From Bacilli bacterium (GTDB lineage Bacteria; Bacillota_I; Bacilli_A; RFN20; CAG-826): a stretch of DNA of 64,000 nt. Positions 46,966 to 56,910 of the stretch are shown here, one piece after another (within the stretch, counting starts at the first letter, position 1; each line of letters opens with the position of its first letter). The position numbers were made by a program, and so were the translations under genes. The notes under the pieces were generated by a model. The model made no database searches. It worked only from the letters and a program-made list of their open reading frames with translations, and had not been told where the DNA came from. Location of the stretch: the NCBI GenBank assembly GCA_022482735.1, contig JAKVOO010000001.1:774837-838836 (forward strand), read 5' to 3'.

Positions 46966-48028
46966 GTTGATCTCCTTTCGTCTTTTCCGAATATAGATGA
47001 CAGAGTACTTGATGTCCATTTGGAAAATAATGCCGATGAGGACGCTCGATCTCACAACGATGAAAACACTTGTGACAACGAGGCGCAAAAACGCATCCGA
47101 GGGGTAAGTTACGAATGTCAACGGGATTACCTGGTATTGATTCTAACTTGCTTACATCGGCGATAATTGAAGGTGTGGAAGAGATAAGTCCATCCGTATA
47201 GGGGTGAAGTCTTTGTTTAAAGATATCCATTGTTGTCCCAAATTCCATAAGTTGTCCGCCATACATAACCCCGACATAATCAGCAAATTTGGCTACAATT
47301 CCAACATCATGCGTCAAAAGGAGCATGGTTATTCCTTGCTCACGGTTGATTTTTTGGAGAATTTTAAAAATGTAATCTTGCGTTATGACATCAAGCGCAG
47401 TTGTTGGTTCATCAAGAATAATAAATTTTGGTTGCAGTAAAAGAGCAAAGGCTATCATCACCCGTTGCTTCATACCACCACTTAATTCATGGGCATACAT
47501 TTTAAGGACACGATCACTATCGAGATTAACAATATCAAGGACTTCTCGAGAGCGCTTTTCCACTTTTTCTTTAAATTTCTTATAGGGCATAGGTGTATTT
47601 TGATGGACGCGCATTGTTTCAAAAAATTGCTCAAAAATTGTCATTAGAGGATTTAGCGCACTTTGAGCGCCTTGAAATACCATTGATGCCTCTAACCAAC
47701 GGAAAAAATTTAATTGCTGAGTATCCATTTTTTCCACATGAGTGACATAGGTGTGATCATCAATTTGTTTGGCATTGCCAAACTGCTGATTATATGTTCC
47801 ATCGTGATAATAAAGGACTTCTCCTTCGACAATTTTTCCTGGTTCAGAAATACAATTTATTAAAGCGGTGGCAATTGTTGTCTTCCCGGAGCCTGATTCG
47901 CCCACAAGCGCAGTAATACTTCCTTTATGAATTGATAATGAAACTTTATTTACCGCTCTTAAAGAGTATTTTTTCAGTTGATAGTCAATACAGATGTTTT
48001 TTGTTTCAAAGACGAATGGATATTCCAT
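46958..48028 (-). CDS. Opp-type ABC transporter ATPase (OppD-like)
   Basis: 356 residues. Walker A GESGSGKTT, signature LSGGMKQR, Walker B FIILDEPTTALD, C-terminal Cys-rich oligopeptide domain (CVFAPRCHKCFHRC). Partner of the OppF-like ATPase. Confidence 0.92.
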   Translation of the reverse strand: MEYPFVFETKNICIDYQLKKYSLRAVNKVSLSIHKGSITALVGESGSGKTTIATALINCISEPGKIVEGEVLYYHDGTYNQQFGNAKQIDDHTYVTHVEKMDTQQLNFFRWLEASMVFQGAQSALNPLMTIFEQFFETMRVHQNTPMPYKKFKEKVEKRSREVLDIVNLDSDRVLKMYAHELSGGMKQRVMIAFALLLQPKFIILDEPTTALDVITQDYIFKILQKINREQGITMLLLTHDVGIVAKFADYVGVMYGGQLMEFGTTMDIFKQRLHPYTDGLISSTPSIIADVSKLESIPGNPVDIRNLPLGCVFAPRCHKCFHRCEIERPHRHYFPNGHQVLCHLYSEKTKGDQHE

Positions 48029-48030
48029 GA

Positions 48031-48939
48031 TTAATTTCTCCTTAGGCGAGGATTGAATGTTTCATCAAGCCCATTAGACAAGAGAATGGCACTTAATTGA
48101 AAAAGGGCAATACAAACAATTGGGGAAAAGAGCCAGATGCGAGCCTCTGGTACAATTAATGCTCCATAATCTTTAGCGGTAACTAAAATTGCTCCCCAGT
48201 TTGTCGGTTCAAAAGCCGCCAACCCCAAAATCATTATTCCCACACTTCCCGTGATTGCGTTTTTCATAGCCAAAATAAAATTCACCAAAATATATGAAGC
48301 GACATTAGGCATAATTTCTTTAAAAATAATGTGAGCCTTTGATAAGTTCATCACTTGGCATATTTGAATAAAATCTCGCTCCTTCAGCGTCATAACTTGG
48401 GCTCGAATTGATCGACATAAACCCGCCCAGGAAAATAAAGAAAGAATGAGAGCGAGTCCAAGCGAACTTCGGATGGTAAAAAGCGAGGCTAAAATTAGAA
48501 AAATTGGTAATGACGGTATCGTCAGGAAAACGTTGGTAATCATTTGAATAATGCGATCTGCAATTCCTCCAGCAAATCCCGATATAAGACCAAATATTAC
48601 TCCGACCGAAATTGATATAATTGCCGTGTAGAAAGCAATCGCTAAAACATCATTAGTCCCAGCAACTAGTTGGCGAAAAACATCCCGCCCGATATTGTCC
48701 GTTCCTAGTAAATGTTCCCAAGAAGGAGAAGCCAAATGGTTTTCATAAACAACTTCGGGATCGTATGGCCAAATTAAAGGCCCAAAAATACCAATCAGTA
48801 TAAATATAAGCAGAATAATCATGCCTACACTTGATTTTCCATTAGAAAAAAATGTTTGCTTAAATTTCATTAGAATTCTTTTGAACGTTGATTGCACCTG
48901 TGAAAGGGCCACTAGGAATTTCTTTGTTGCTTGTTCCAT
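48031..48939 (-). CDS. Opp-type ABC permease (OppC-like)
   Basis: 302 residues with about six helices. DNIGRDVFRQL and the coupling loop FIQICQVMNLSKAHIIFKEI match OppC. Two bases before the OppD-like gene. Confidence 0.92.
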   Translation of the reverse strand: MEQATKKFLVALSQVQSTFKRILMKFKQTFFSNGKSSVGMIILLIFILIGIFGPLIWPYDPEVVYENHLASPSWEHLLGTDNIGRDVFRQLVAGTNDVLAIAFYTAIISISVGVIFGLISGFAGGIADRIIQMITNVFLTIPSLPIFLILASLFTIRSSLGLALILSLFSWAGLCRSIRAQVMTLKERDFIQICQVMNLSKAHIIFKEIMPNVASYILVNFILAMKNAITGSVGIMILGLAAFEPTNWGAILVTAKDYGALIVPEARIWLFSPIVCIALFQLSAILLSNGLDETFNPRLRRN

Positions 48940-48941
48940 AT

Positions 48942-49991
48942 TTATCCCTTCCTTATCCGCGGATCAATTAATGAATAAATTGAATCAGCTACTAAATTAA
49001 CGAAAATTACCACCACACTGATAAAGAAAAGAATACCTTGGACCATAAAGTAATCTCTCCGGCCAATACATATGGAAAATTGTTGTCCGATACCCGGATA
49101 ATTGAAAATTGATTCCATTACGGGTGAGCCACCAAATAAAAAAGCAAAAGTAATGGCTAAAGATGTAACCAATGGTAATAGGGCATTTCGTTTTAAATAG
49201 CGGCGAATGATAATTTTATTAGGTAGACCTCTTGCTCTTGCGGCATTGATATAATCTTCCCCCAAAACTCCAACCGCACTTCCTTTGGCTGACAAAGCCC
49301 AACCGCCAATTTGCGCCAGGGAATAAGCTAGAATGGGTAAAAAAGCATAATAGCAACAGCTAATGATAAATTGGATATTAAATCCTGGGCTCGCCACCAT
49401 TAAATCATAAGCCCCATTACTGGGAAAAATTTTATTTTGATAGGCTAAAAAATACAGTAAAATCAAACCGATTAGGTAGTCGGGAATCGAAGAGGTTATA
49501 ACAATAAAGGAGGAAGAAATAACCTCTTCCGTTCCCTTGCGTTTCCAGGCTAAGCGCGTTCCCATCGCCGTTCCGATAAAAAAGGAAATTGCTAAAGCAA
49601 TCGTCGCAACAAATAATGTCCACGGAAGAGTTTTCTTGATAACATCATTCGCGGTTAAGCCATCAATATACATCGAACTACCTAGATTTCCCTGTAGCAA
49701 GCCCCCGACATAACGGAAGAATTGGTGAATCATGCTTTCATCTGGATTCCAATTTAATATTTGAATAGCTAAACGTCTAGCTTCCTCTAGGGTAATATTC
49801 CTTTGTGCGGCAAGTTCCAAAGCGTAGGAATCTATCAGGCTTCCCGGCATTGACCGCACCAAAATAAAAGTTAAAATCGTCGTAAGAAATAAAGTCAAAA
49901 TAGCAATCCCAATTCGTTGCCACAAAAAGCGATAGCGAAAGAAAAACCATTTGATTCCCGACATTATTGAGTGAAAGACCTTTTTAATCAT
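48942..49991 (-). CDS. Opp-type ABC permease (OppB-like)
   Basis: 349 residues from ATG 49991, which overlaps the stop of the binding-protein gene; a GTG four codons upstream is possible. Six likely helices, with the permease loop YINAARARGLPNKIIIRRYLKRN typical of OppB. Confidence 0.9.
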   Translation of the reverse strand: MIKKVFHSIMSGIKWFFFRYRFLWQRIGIAILTLFLTTILTFILVRSMPGSLIDSYALELAAQRNITLEEARRLAIQILNWNPDESMIHQFFRYVGGLLQGNLGSSMYIDGLTANDVIKKTLPWTLFVATIALAISFFIGTAMGTRLAWKRKGTEEVISSSFIVITSSIPDYLIGLILLYFLAYQNKIFPSNGAYDLMVASPGFNIQFIISCCYYAFLPILAYSLAQIGGWALSAKGSAVGVLGEDYINAARARGLPNKIIIRRYLKRNALLPLVTSLAITFAFLFGGSPVMESIFNYPGIGQQFSICIGRRDYFMVQGILFFISVVVIFVNLVADSIYSLIDPRIRKG

Positions 49992-49992
49992 T

Positions 49993-51924
49993 TTATTTCT
50001 CACTTATAGTTGGATAGAGCATTCCGCTAATAAAACTCGAAGCATAGGCATAATAGAAATTTAGTTTCCCATATGCCATAAAGTCATCATAATTATCACT
50101 TTTATTGGGAACATAAGTCATATTTCTACCCGTGTCCCAAAGATTACTGTTAGGTAGTCCGCCGACTTTGGCTTTATTAAAAAATGAGCCGGTTACATTT
50201 TGATACATTTGGACACCATAATTTTTTTTGGCAAGTCCTAAAACCAAGTCATCGACGGTTGAGGTTAATTCCTCATCACTAAGGCAATACATTCCATCCA
50301 ATACGTCGCTAGGATAAAAATAGCCACTGCCATCGGCTTTTTCTAACTGAAGTTTATATTTACCGATATAAGATGAATCAATCGCATCGTCGGCTGTAAA
50401 CTTTTCTAATTGCAACACTTTGGCCGTAATGTCTTTATAAAAATAAATAAACGAACCCGTTGGATAGGAGAAAGACATATTTAAATCCGTCCAACACATT
50501 GACATATCTTGGGCAAATGCAGTCGATGATGCACTTCCTAACCATGAATTGAAGTCACTTGCCTTCTTAAGAGTACAATCGATACCAAAGGCATTTAAGG
50601 CTGCTTGAGCAGCAATCGCCGCCCCACTTTGTCCAGGATGAGAACCATCATAATGCAGGGTTAAACTCATTTTTACACCATTTTTATACCACGACTCGCC
50701 TTCTTTGTTCCATCCATCTTCCTGCAATAGTTGTGCTGCTTTACTCTCATCATGACTATAACTTGGTAAACGATTAAAGTTCTCATCACTCATGTAAACT
50801 TCAGCTTCGCTTGGAGCCATTGACATCATCGAATAGTAAGAAGTAACCGCATAGGGATTCCCGGAATCTTTAATTTTGTCGCGATCAAAAATGTATTCGA
50901 ATGCTTCACGAACTTTATCAGTCCAAAGCGCTTCTTTTTCTCCGTTAAGACCGGTTTTCTTTTTCGCATTAAGATTAAAAACTATGCCGATTGCTCCTGG
51001 ATCAAACATTTTATAGTGCGCCATATTTGGATTGTTATTGATAATTGCATTTAAGGTGTTTTCAGGAGCCAAACCATCTTGATAGTCGATTTTTCCGCTT
51101 TGAAGCATGGAGTAAATTTGATTTAAATCCGAAAGCGAATTCGTCGCCTTGATATACTTAAACTTTAAATTTTCTCGCGCCCAATAATTGTCATTACGAA
51201 TAAGAATCATCTCCGTCTCACTTTGCTTATATGGCATATAAGGTCCGGTAGCAACAAAAGTTGAAGGATTAAAAGCTTTAAATTCGGTATAGTTTTGAAG
51301 ATAAACTGTTTGATCATTTTGGGATGCTAAATGGCCAAAAGGAGCCCACCCAGTATATCCTTCGGGGGCCGAAGGAGAATTATCGAGGACTTCTTTGGCT
51401 TTGTCGACAAATTTGTGAAAAATGCTGTATTGAACACTGCCGGAGCGATCCACAGCTAAAAGAAGAGTTTTAACGCGATCATTAGGCTCCATTGCCACTT
51501 TCCAATTAATTATAAATTCCTTGTCACTTACTTTTGTAAACGATTGAATATAATTTGTAACCTCGCCTTGATTTAAATAGTAATAGCCAATAACGTCATC
51601 CGATACAAAATCTTCTCCCGTCTGCCATTTTGCATCTTCCCGAAGTCGGACGGTAGAAGTATGATTGCTATTATGCGTCACACTCTCTGCAAGAATGTAA
51701 AAAACTTCATCAGTTGAGCGTACATACTGGACAAGCGATTCAACGGAGAACCAATTAATTGGTCCCACATTAGATCCGCTATTAAGATGATTTTTCATTC
51801 CAACCTTATCCCAGTTGGACAAAATATTAAAAGTTAAAGCCTCAGTGTTTTCGCTTCCTTGATTACAACCACTAACTAATAATGCTGTCGATAATAATAG
51901 AATTTTCATCAACTTGTTTTTCAT
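49993..51924 (-). CDS. Opp-type solute-binding lipoprotein
   Basis: 643 residues. Lipobox VSGC, then a type-5 periplasmic-binding domain (SBP_bac_5): TVRLREDAKWQTGEDFVSDDV and the later ATGPYMPYK. These proteins bind peptides, but in several bacteria bind oligosaccharides. Its place with a kinase, GH32-like proteins and a LacI operator favours a sugar ligand; this is inference. Confidence 0.85.
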   Translation of the reverse strand: MKNKLMKILLLSTALLVSGCNQGSENTEALTFNILSNWDKVGMKNHLNSGSNVGPINWFSVESLVQYVRSTDEVFYILAESVTHNSNHTSTVRLREDAKWQTGEDFVSDDVIGYYYLNQGEVTNYIQSFTKVSDKEFIINWKVAMEPNDRVKTLLLAVDRSGSVQYSIFHKFVDKAKEVLDNSPSAPEGYTGWAPFGHLASQNDQTVYLQNYTEFKAFNPSTFVATGPYMPYKQSETEMILIRNDNYWARENLKFKYIKATNSLSDLNQIYSMLQSGKIDYQDGLAPENTLNAIINNNPNMAHYKMFDPGAIGIVFNLNAKKKTGLNGEKEALWTDKVREAFEYIFDRDKIKDSGNPYAVTSYYSMMSMAPSEAEVYMSDENFNRLPSYSHDESKAAQLLQEDGWNKEGESWYKNGVKMSLTLHYDGSHPGQSGAAIAAQAALNAFGIDCTLKKASDFNSWLGSASSTAFAQDMSMCWTDLNMSFSYPTGSFIYFYKDITAKVLQLEKFTADDAIDSSYIGKYKLQLEKADGSGYFYPSDVLDGMYCLSDEELTSTVDDLVLGLAKKNYGVQMYQNVTGSFFNKAKVGGLPNSNLWDTGRNMTYVPNKSDNYDDFMAYGKLNFYYAYASSFISGMLYPTISEK

Positions 51925-51945
51925 ATTACGTTCTCCATTTTTTGA

Positions 51946-51963
51946 TGTGTAATCGTTTACACA
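51946..51963. promoter_or_regulatory. LacI-type operator before the Opp-type operon
   Basis: TGTGTAATCGTTTACACA, a near-perfect palindrome with TGTAA/TTACA arms around a CG step. It lies about 20 bp upstream of the binding-protein start, so a bound repressor would block transcription. Confidence 0.65.
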
Positions 51964-51998
51964 TTGAGTATATCATAAGTCCTTTCCTAAATAAATAT

Positions 51999-53492
51999 TT
52001 ATCTAAAAAGCGTTTTAAGTTGCTTATAGATTCCCTGGTAAATCAAAAAATTTTCCTGATAAATTAGATTATTCTCTTTATTAGGAACCACAAAAGTCTT
52101 AGGATTAGAGAAAATAATCTCGACCGCTTTAGTGATAGAAGGATAAATACCCGAGGCTATCATAGCCAAAATTGCCGCTCCAAGACATCCGCTTTCATTT
52201 ACTGACGATAAATCTAATTTTAGGCCTAATGTATCAGCAACAATCTGCCGCCATAGAGGACTTTTTGCTCCGCCACCACCAATTCCAATTCGATTAATTG
52301 ATTGATGTTTAAGAACGACTAAAGCACAGTCCTTAATGGAATAGGCAACTCCCTCCATTACTGCCCGCGCCATATCCTTTCGATCAACATTGGTATTTAA
52401 GCCAAAAAAGACTCCTTTCGCATTAGCATTAAGGTGCGGTGTTCTCTCCCCCATTAAATAGGGAAGAAAAATCACTCCATTACTACCAATTGGACTTTCA
52501 CTGGCATCGTCATTTATTTTGCTGAGGGCTATTTTCTTATCACTAAATTCAGAATAAAAAGTATCCGTGAACCAATTTAAAGATGTTGTGCAGGTCTGCG
52601 TTACTCCGATTGTTAAAAAACTACGCCCATCCACATGCATAAAAGTTTGACTTTTTCCGCTATTATTAAATGTAAATTTATCATTTACTGCTAAAAACAC
52701 ACCACTGCTTCCCATTGAAATTGTTGCTTCTTTATTTTTAATTACCCCGACACCCAGTGCGTTAGCGGCTTGATCAGAAGCTCCTCCAGCCACAATAACA
52801 TTTGGATTAAGACCCAATTCTTTGGCGATGCTATTTTTTATATTGCCTCCGCTATCATAACTAGCGATTATTTGGGGATAAACATGCCGAGGCAAACCGA
52901 TAATATGCATAATTTCTTCATCATAATCTTTTGTTGCAAAATTTATAAATTGAGTCCCGGATAAATCACTTAGTTCACTTTGATGTTTGCCAGTAAGTAT
53001 GTATCGGATATAATCCTTAGGAAGCATTACTTTATCGATTGCTGAGAAAATTTTCGGCTCATATTTTTTTATCCAAAGTAACTTTGCTAAAGTTAAGCTA
53101 GCAATCGGCAAATTTCCCGTGCGTTTTAGAAAAAAACCCTTCCCATATTTTGCAATTAATTCCGCACTTACATCTTCACTTCTTAGATCGCACCAAAGCA
53201 AAGCCGGCCTTAGCACTTGGTTATTTTTGTCAAGCAAAACCAAGCCATGCATTTGGCCAGTTAGTCCGATAGCAACTATCTCATCCTTTGGTTTTGAAAA
53301 TGAATCCAAAAGGTGACGCAACATATTCAATGTTGCCTTCTGCCATACAAGCGGATCCTCTTCCGCCCAATTTTTCTTTGAACTAATTAATGGATAATTA
53401 TCACTTTCACTAGCCAATGCTTTTCCATCGGAATCAAAGATAACTCCTTTTACTCCCGAGGTTCCTAAATCAACGCCAATCACCATTTTCAT
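51999..53492 (-). CDS. Xylulokinase-like FGGY kinase
   Basis: 497 residues. GVDLGTSGVKG at the N-terminus, GLTGQMHGL and LWCDLRS (xylulokinase-type), GGASDQAANALGVG, and PYLMGERTPHLN. Phosphorylates a ketose, most likely D-xylulose. The start overlaps the GH32-like stop by 4 nt, so both are one operon. Confidence 0.85.
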   Translation of the reverse strand: MKMVIGVDLGTSGVKGVIFDSDGKALASESDNYPLISSKKNWAEEDPLVWQKATLNMLRHLLDSFSKPKDEIVAIGLTGQMHGLVLLDKNNQVLRPALLWCDLRSEDVSAELIAKYGKGFFLKRTGNLPIASLTLAKLLWIKKYEPKIFSAIDKVMLPKDYIRYILTGKHQSELSDLSGTQFINFATKDYDEEIMHIIGLPRHVYPQIIASYDSGGNIKNSIAKELGLNPNVIVAGGASDQAANALGVGVIKNKEATISMGSSGVFLAVNDKFTFNNSGKSQTFMHVDGRSFLTIGVTQTCTTSLNWFTDTFYSEFSDKKIALSKINDDASESPIGSNGVIFLPYLMGERTPHLNANAKGVFFGLNTNVDRKDMARAVMEGVAYSIKDCALVVLKHQSINRIGIGGGGAKSPLWRQIVADTLGLKLDLSSVNESGCLGAAILAMIASGIYPSITKAVEIIFSNPKTFVVPNKENNLIYQENFLIYQGIYKQLKTLFR

Positions 53493-54871
53493 AGCAATAC
53501 ACCTTCAAAATCTCGATATTCAATGTTATTGACTATAACATCTCCATTTTCAATTTTAACGCCTAAATGATTGCCTTCTTGATTATATATTCGGGTGGAT
53601 AGCGCTATATGATTGTCCAAGTAAAGAACAAAGATATCATTATCAATAAAAACATCTATGTGATGCTGAATTCCCTCGGACACAACTACTCGTCTTTCAA
53701 CCCCCACAAAGTTTGCAAAATGCCACTCTGGATTGGGATAAAGATTAAATCTAATTCCCGTATTAGATATTTCAAATTCATATCCTTCATCTTTATTGTC
53801 ACTAAAGCCCAAAATGGGGGCAACGCTTCCCCCCGCTTTTAAGAACTTAAAGTCAAAAGAAAAACAACCTAAATTGTGATTCTTAGGCGCGAAAAGTTTC
53901 ATTCCCGATCCCAAATTAATTCGATAATCACCATAAATAATTGGTTCAACTTGATCTATTAATTGCCTCAAAGCAGGAATCGGGCGTTCATAAAGTTCTC
54001 CTTCTTCAACAAACAACTCATGAACGACAAGCGTTCCTCCCCACTGCCAATCAGCATTATCATCTTCTTTATTTTTGGTTGGAACCCAACCAAATGAGTA
54101 TCTTTTGCCGTTATATTTCAAAGTTTTAGCGGCATAATAGGCTCTTCCATCGAGAACTTCCACTTTCCCTGCCTGCCATTTTTTTCCTTCATCGTCCGAA
54201 TAGACATAACGACTAACTCGATCTTTGCTAAATTCGGAAAATATTAAAAATTGCCTTTGATTTTCAATAAAGGTATCTGGACATTCATGCGTAAAATATA
54301 AATCTGGTGCGTAATACTCAAAATCAAATTTCCAAACATTTAAGTCGCTTGAGACAAAACATAATGTAAGTCCCCCTCTTCGAATTGCTTCTTTCTTTCT
54401 TGCCGCGATAAGCATCTTGTATATCTTGTTTTTTTCATCATAGAAAACAAATGGATCACGCCAATCATCCGCCGAATAATTTTCAAGATGCGCAAAAGAA
54501 AAACTAGGGTCTTTTTGATAATGAATTCCATCTTCACTCGTAGCCTTAAGAATAACTTGAACTGGTTTTTGGCCCAAAAAATGCGGGTTATGCCCAGTAT
54601 AAAAAATAATATATTGATTGTCTTTTTTTATTGCTGAGCCAGTAAAAACAAATAGATCTTGTTCGTTAATTTTCCCACGAGCTATCGCTTCTCCTTGAAG
54701 TTCGAAACGAAGAAAGTCTGTCGAAGTTAAAACTCGCCATGGGGTTCCTTCCCCATATTTTTCGATGTTGCGATAGTCATGTAAATAATATAAAAACACC
54801 TTTTGTTCATCAACAAAGGGTATCACATCGCATAGATAGCCATCTTTTGGCCGATAAAATATATGTTGCAT
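53489..54871 (-). CDS. Cytoplasmic GH32-like glycosidase
   Basis: 460 residues, no signal peptide. Clan-J blocks: CDVIPFVDE near residue 15 (nucleophile Asp), WRDPF (stabiliser Asp) and HECPDTF (acid/base Glu), then a C-terminal beta-sandwich. Likely cleaves an imported oligosaccharide. AGAGG precedes the ATG. Substrate not certain; clan-J members act on fructans or arabinans. Confidence 0.78.
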   Translation of the reverse strand: MQHIFYRPKDGYLCDVIPFVDEQKVFLYYLHDYRNIEKYGEGTPWRVLTSTDFLRFELQGEAIARGKINEQDLFVFTGSAIKKDNQYIIFYTGHNPHFLGQKPVQVILKATSEDGIHYQKDPSFSFAHLENYSADDWRDPFVFYDEKNKIYKMLIAARKKEAIRRGGLTLCFVSSDLNVWKFDFEYYAPDLYFTHECPDTFIENQRQFLIFSEFSKDRVSRYVYSDDEGKKWQAGKVEVLDGRAYYAAKTLKYNGKRYSFGWVPTKNKEDDNADWQWGGTLVVHELFVEEGELYERPIPALRQLIDQVEPIIYGDYRINLGSGMKLFAPKNHNLGCFSFDFKFLKAGGSVAPILGFSDNKDEGYEFEISNTGIRFNLYPNPEWHFANFVGVERRVVVSEGIQHHIDVFIDNDIFVLYLDNHIALSTRIYNQEGNHLGVKIENGDVIVNNIEYRDFEGVLL

Positions 54872-54887
54872 AAGAATTCCTCTTTTT

Positions 54888-54903
54888 ATGTATACGTTTG
54901 CAT
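54888..54903. promoter_or_regulatory. LacI-type operator between the GH32 operon and the regulator gene
   Basis: ATGTATACGTTTGCAT at 54888-54903 resembles the operator at 51946. It sits in the 73-bp gap between two divergent starts, so it could control both the catabolic operon and the regulator itself. Confidence 0.6.
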
Positions 54904-54944
54904 TTTGTAAAGAAATGAGTGAAAATATTAATGAGGACTATATA

Positions 54945-55916
54945 ATGATAAATATTAAGGATATTGCTAAGGCATGCAATGTATCCGTTGCCACCGCTTC
55001 TCGCGCCCTAAGAAATACGGGCTACGTCTCTAAAGAAAAGCGTGATTTAATTCATCGAGTAGCGAAGGAACATGGCTATATTGTTGACTCAAATGCCCAA
55101 AATTTAAAAAATGGTAAATCCAATACAATTGGAATAATCGTCTCTGATATTAAAAATTTCTTTTACAATATGGTTTTAGAAAATCTAATTGTTGAGTTTA
55201 AGAGATTTGGTTATCGTGTAATTATCTCTTATTCTTTTGAAAATTCACTGACCGAAAGAGATTGTTTTCAATTTTTACTTTCGAGTAAAGTGGATGCCAT
55301 TATTTTCACTCCGATTTCTAATACCAATCAAGATCTAGTCGATATTTCCCAAAAGCGAGATATTCCGCTTTTGCAATTATTCCGTTCCGCTTATCCTGAA
55401 ATCGACTCTATTTGCGTGGATGACGGCTATGGAGCCTACTTAGCTACCAAACACTTAGTCGCCCATTCATATCGGCGTATTATGCTTGTCTCTGTTAAAC
55501 TTCCTTTTACTCCCAATCGCTCTAAAGGTTATAAGCGAGCTTTAGAAGAAGCCGACATTCAAGTTAATGAAGATTTAATTCAAAGATTCGAAATCGGCAA
55601 TTCGATTGAAGCTAAATTAACTGAACTTATTGACCGTTTAAAACCCGATGCGATTATCGCTGGCACTAACACTTTTGGTTTAAATGCAATTGAAGCTATG
55701 AACTCACTAGGTGTCAATCTACCTTTAGTCGTTTTTGATAATCTCGATTGGCTTAAGCTATTAGGAATAACTACCATCGCTCAACCGATTAAACAAATAT
55801 ACGAACAAACGGTTGAGAATATAATGACTAAATTGGAAAGCGGAAAGTCATCTTTTGAAGAAGCGGTTAATATCAAAATTAAGCCCGAATTGATTGTCCG
55901 CCGATCAACTGATTAG
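54945..55916 (+). CDS. LacI-family transcriptional regulator
   Basis: 323 residues. N-terminal HTH (IKDIAKACNVSVATASRALR), then a sugar-binding-type ligand domain. The ATG at 54945 is chosen because GAGGAC lies nearby and the HTH begins there. Likely binds the TGTAAACG-type sites and is released by a sugar. Confidence 0.93.
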   Translation: MINIKDIAKACNVSVATASRALRNTGYVSKEKRDLIHRVAKEHGYIVDSNAQNLKNGKSNTIGIIVSDIKNFFYNMVLENLIVEFKRFGYRVIISYSFENSLTERDCFQFLLSSKVDAIIFTPISNTNQDLVDISQKRDIPLLQLFRSAYPEIDSICVDDGYGAYLATKHLVAHSYRRIMLVSVKLPFTPNRSKGYKRALEEADIQVNEDLIQRFEIGNSIEAKLTELIDRLKPDAIIAGTNTFGLNAIEAMNSLGVNLPLVVFDNLDWLKLLGITTIAQPIKQIYEQTVENIMTKLESGKSSFEEAVNIKIKPELIVRRSTD

Positions 55917-55918
55917 TA

Positions 55919-55949
55919 AGGCTCCCAGGAATTTCCTGGAAGCCTTTTT
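55919..55949 (+). terminator. Terminator of the LacI-type regulator gene
   Basis: AAGGCT-c-CCAGG-aattt-CCTGG-a-AGCCTT then T-run. The hairpin may also serve the lipoprotein gene on the other strand. Confidence 0.85.
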
Positions 55950-55953
55950 ATTT

Positions 55954-56736
55954 TTAAATAATCTTAGACAGTTTGAAGTAATCCCAATTCAAGTGCGATC
56001 CTTGACCGGCTCCCATTATATGGGCCGCATTGGCGTCAATCTTGCTGACTCCTGGCAAGTAAATTACTGCTTCGCCATCAATGGAAATAGTGACATCCGA
56101 ATGTGAATCATCCGCACGAGTGACTTGAATACTATAGGTATAATACGTATCGGGATTCAAAGTTAGATTAGGCGCTAAGCCACCTTTTGCTGGATCATTG
56201 CTTGCTCCCAAGTTTGTTCCATCTGGTGTATAAACCATAACTCCTGACCATCCGCCCTCTTTTACCCCGATATTGAGTTGAGCATCAAGCGTCCAATCAT
56301 ACGAGATACGAATTGAAGCCACAGCGGTATTGTTTTCCATATCAGCACTTATTGCCTTAACTTTAGTCTCTAAGATAAAGTTGGCGGCATCATGATCGTA
56401 ACCTCCTGAAACAAAGGTCCAATTATCCGCAGGTCCTTCTTCAAGATCGCCATTTTTTACGGTTGAAGCATAGCCACCTTCCTTTACAACGATTCCTGTT
56501 CCTTCCATAAGTGTCGGGAGGGCAAGTGAATCAACATCCTCGAGACTGTCAAACTCATAATCATAAATTCCTTGGAGTTCCACTTCCGATGTTGTTTCTT
56601 CAGAAGTAGTCGAAGTAACCGGCTCTTCGCTTGTCACGGAAGATTCCTTTATGGATGAACTATCACCACTTCCTCCACATCCGGCTAGCAACAATGCTGA
56701 ACTGGCTGCCACTACAAAAATTAACGTTTTCTTCAT
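55954..56736 (-). CDS. Jelly-roll-like surface lipoprotein
   Basis: 260 residues. Lipobox LAGC, a Ser/Thr/Glu linker, then a single beta-rich domain of about 200 residues, with late motif HLNWDYFKLS resembling concanavalin/LamG-like glycan-binding domains. Two TGTAAACG operators lie in its promoter. Probably binds glycan at the surface; family not certain. Confidence 0.65.
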   Translation of the reverse strand: MKKTLIFVVAASSALLLAGCGGSGDSSSIKESSVTSEEPVTSTTSEETTSEVELQGIYDYEFDSLEDVDSLALPTLMEGTGIVVKEGGYASTVKNGDLEEGPADNWTFVSGGYDHDAANFILETKVKAISADMENNTAVASIRISYDWTLDAQLNIGVKEGGWSGVMVYTPDGTNLGASNDPAKGGLAPNLTLNPDTYYTYSIQVTRADDSHSDVTISIDGEAVIYLPGVSKIDANAAHIMGAGQGSHLNWDYFKLSKII

Positions 56737-56758
56737 ATTATTTCTCCTTTGTTAAATA

Positions 56759-56810
56759 TGTAAACGTTTTCCTACGACCTTATATTAAAACCAATATGTA
56801 AACGTTGTCA
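56759..56810 (-). promoter_or_regulatory. Promoter with two LacI-type operators
   Basis: TGTAAACGTTTTCC (56759-56772) and TGTAAACGTTGTCA (56797-56810), 38 bp apart. On the minus strand, the second includes the exact -35 TTGACA, with a TTAATA/TAATAT -10 after 17-18 bp. The first falls downstream of the start. Two-site repression fits. Confidence 0.65.
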
Positions 56811-56910
56811 ATAGTAAAAACATATCTTTTTTTGCTTTTTTAATCATTCTAATTATTTTTACATGAGTAAGTTTATGAGAAAATTATCACATTTAACACA
56901 TATAGATTAA

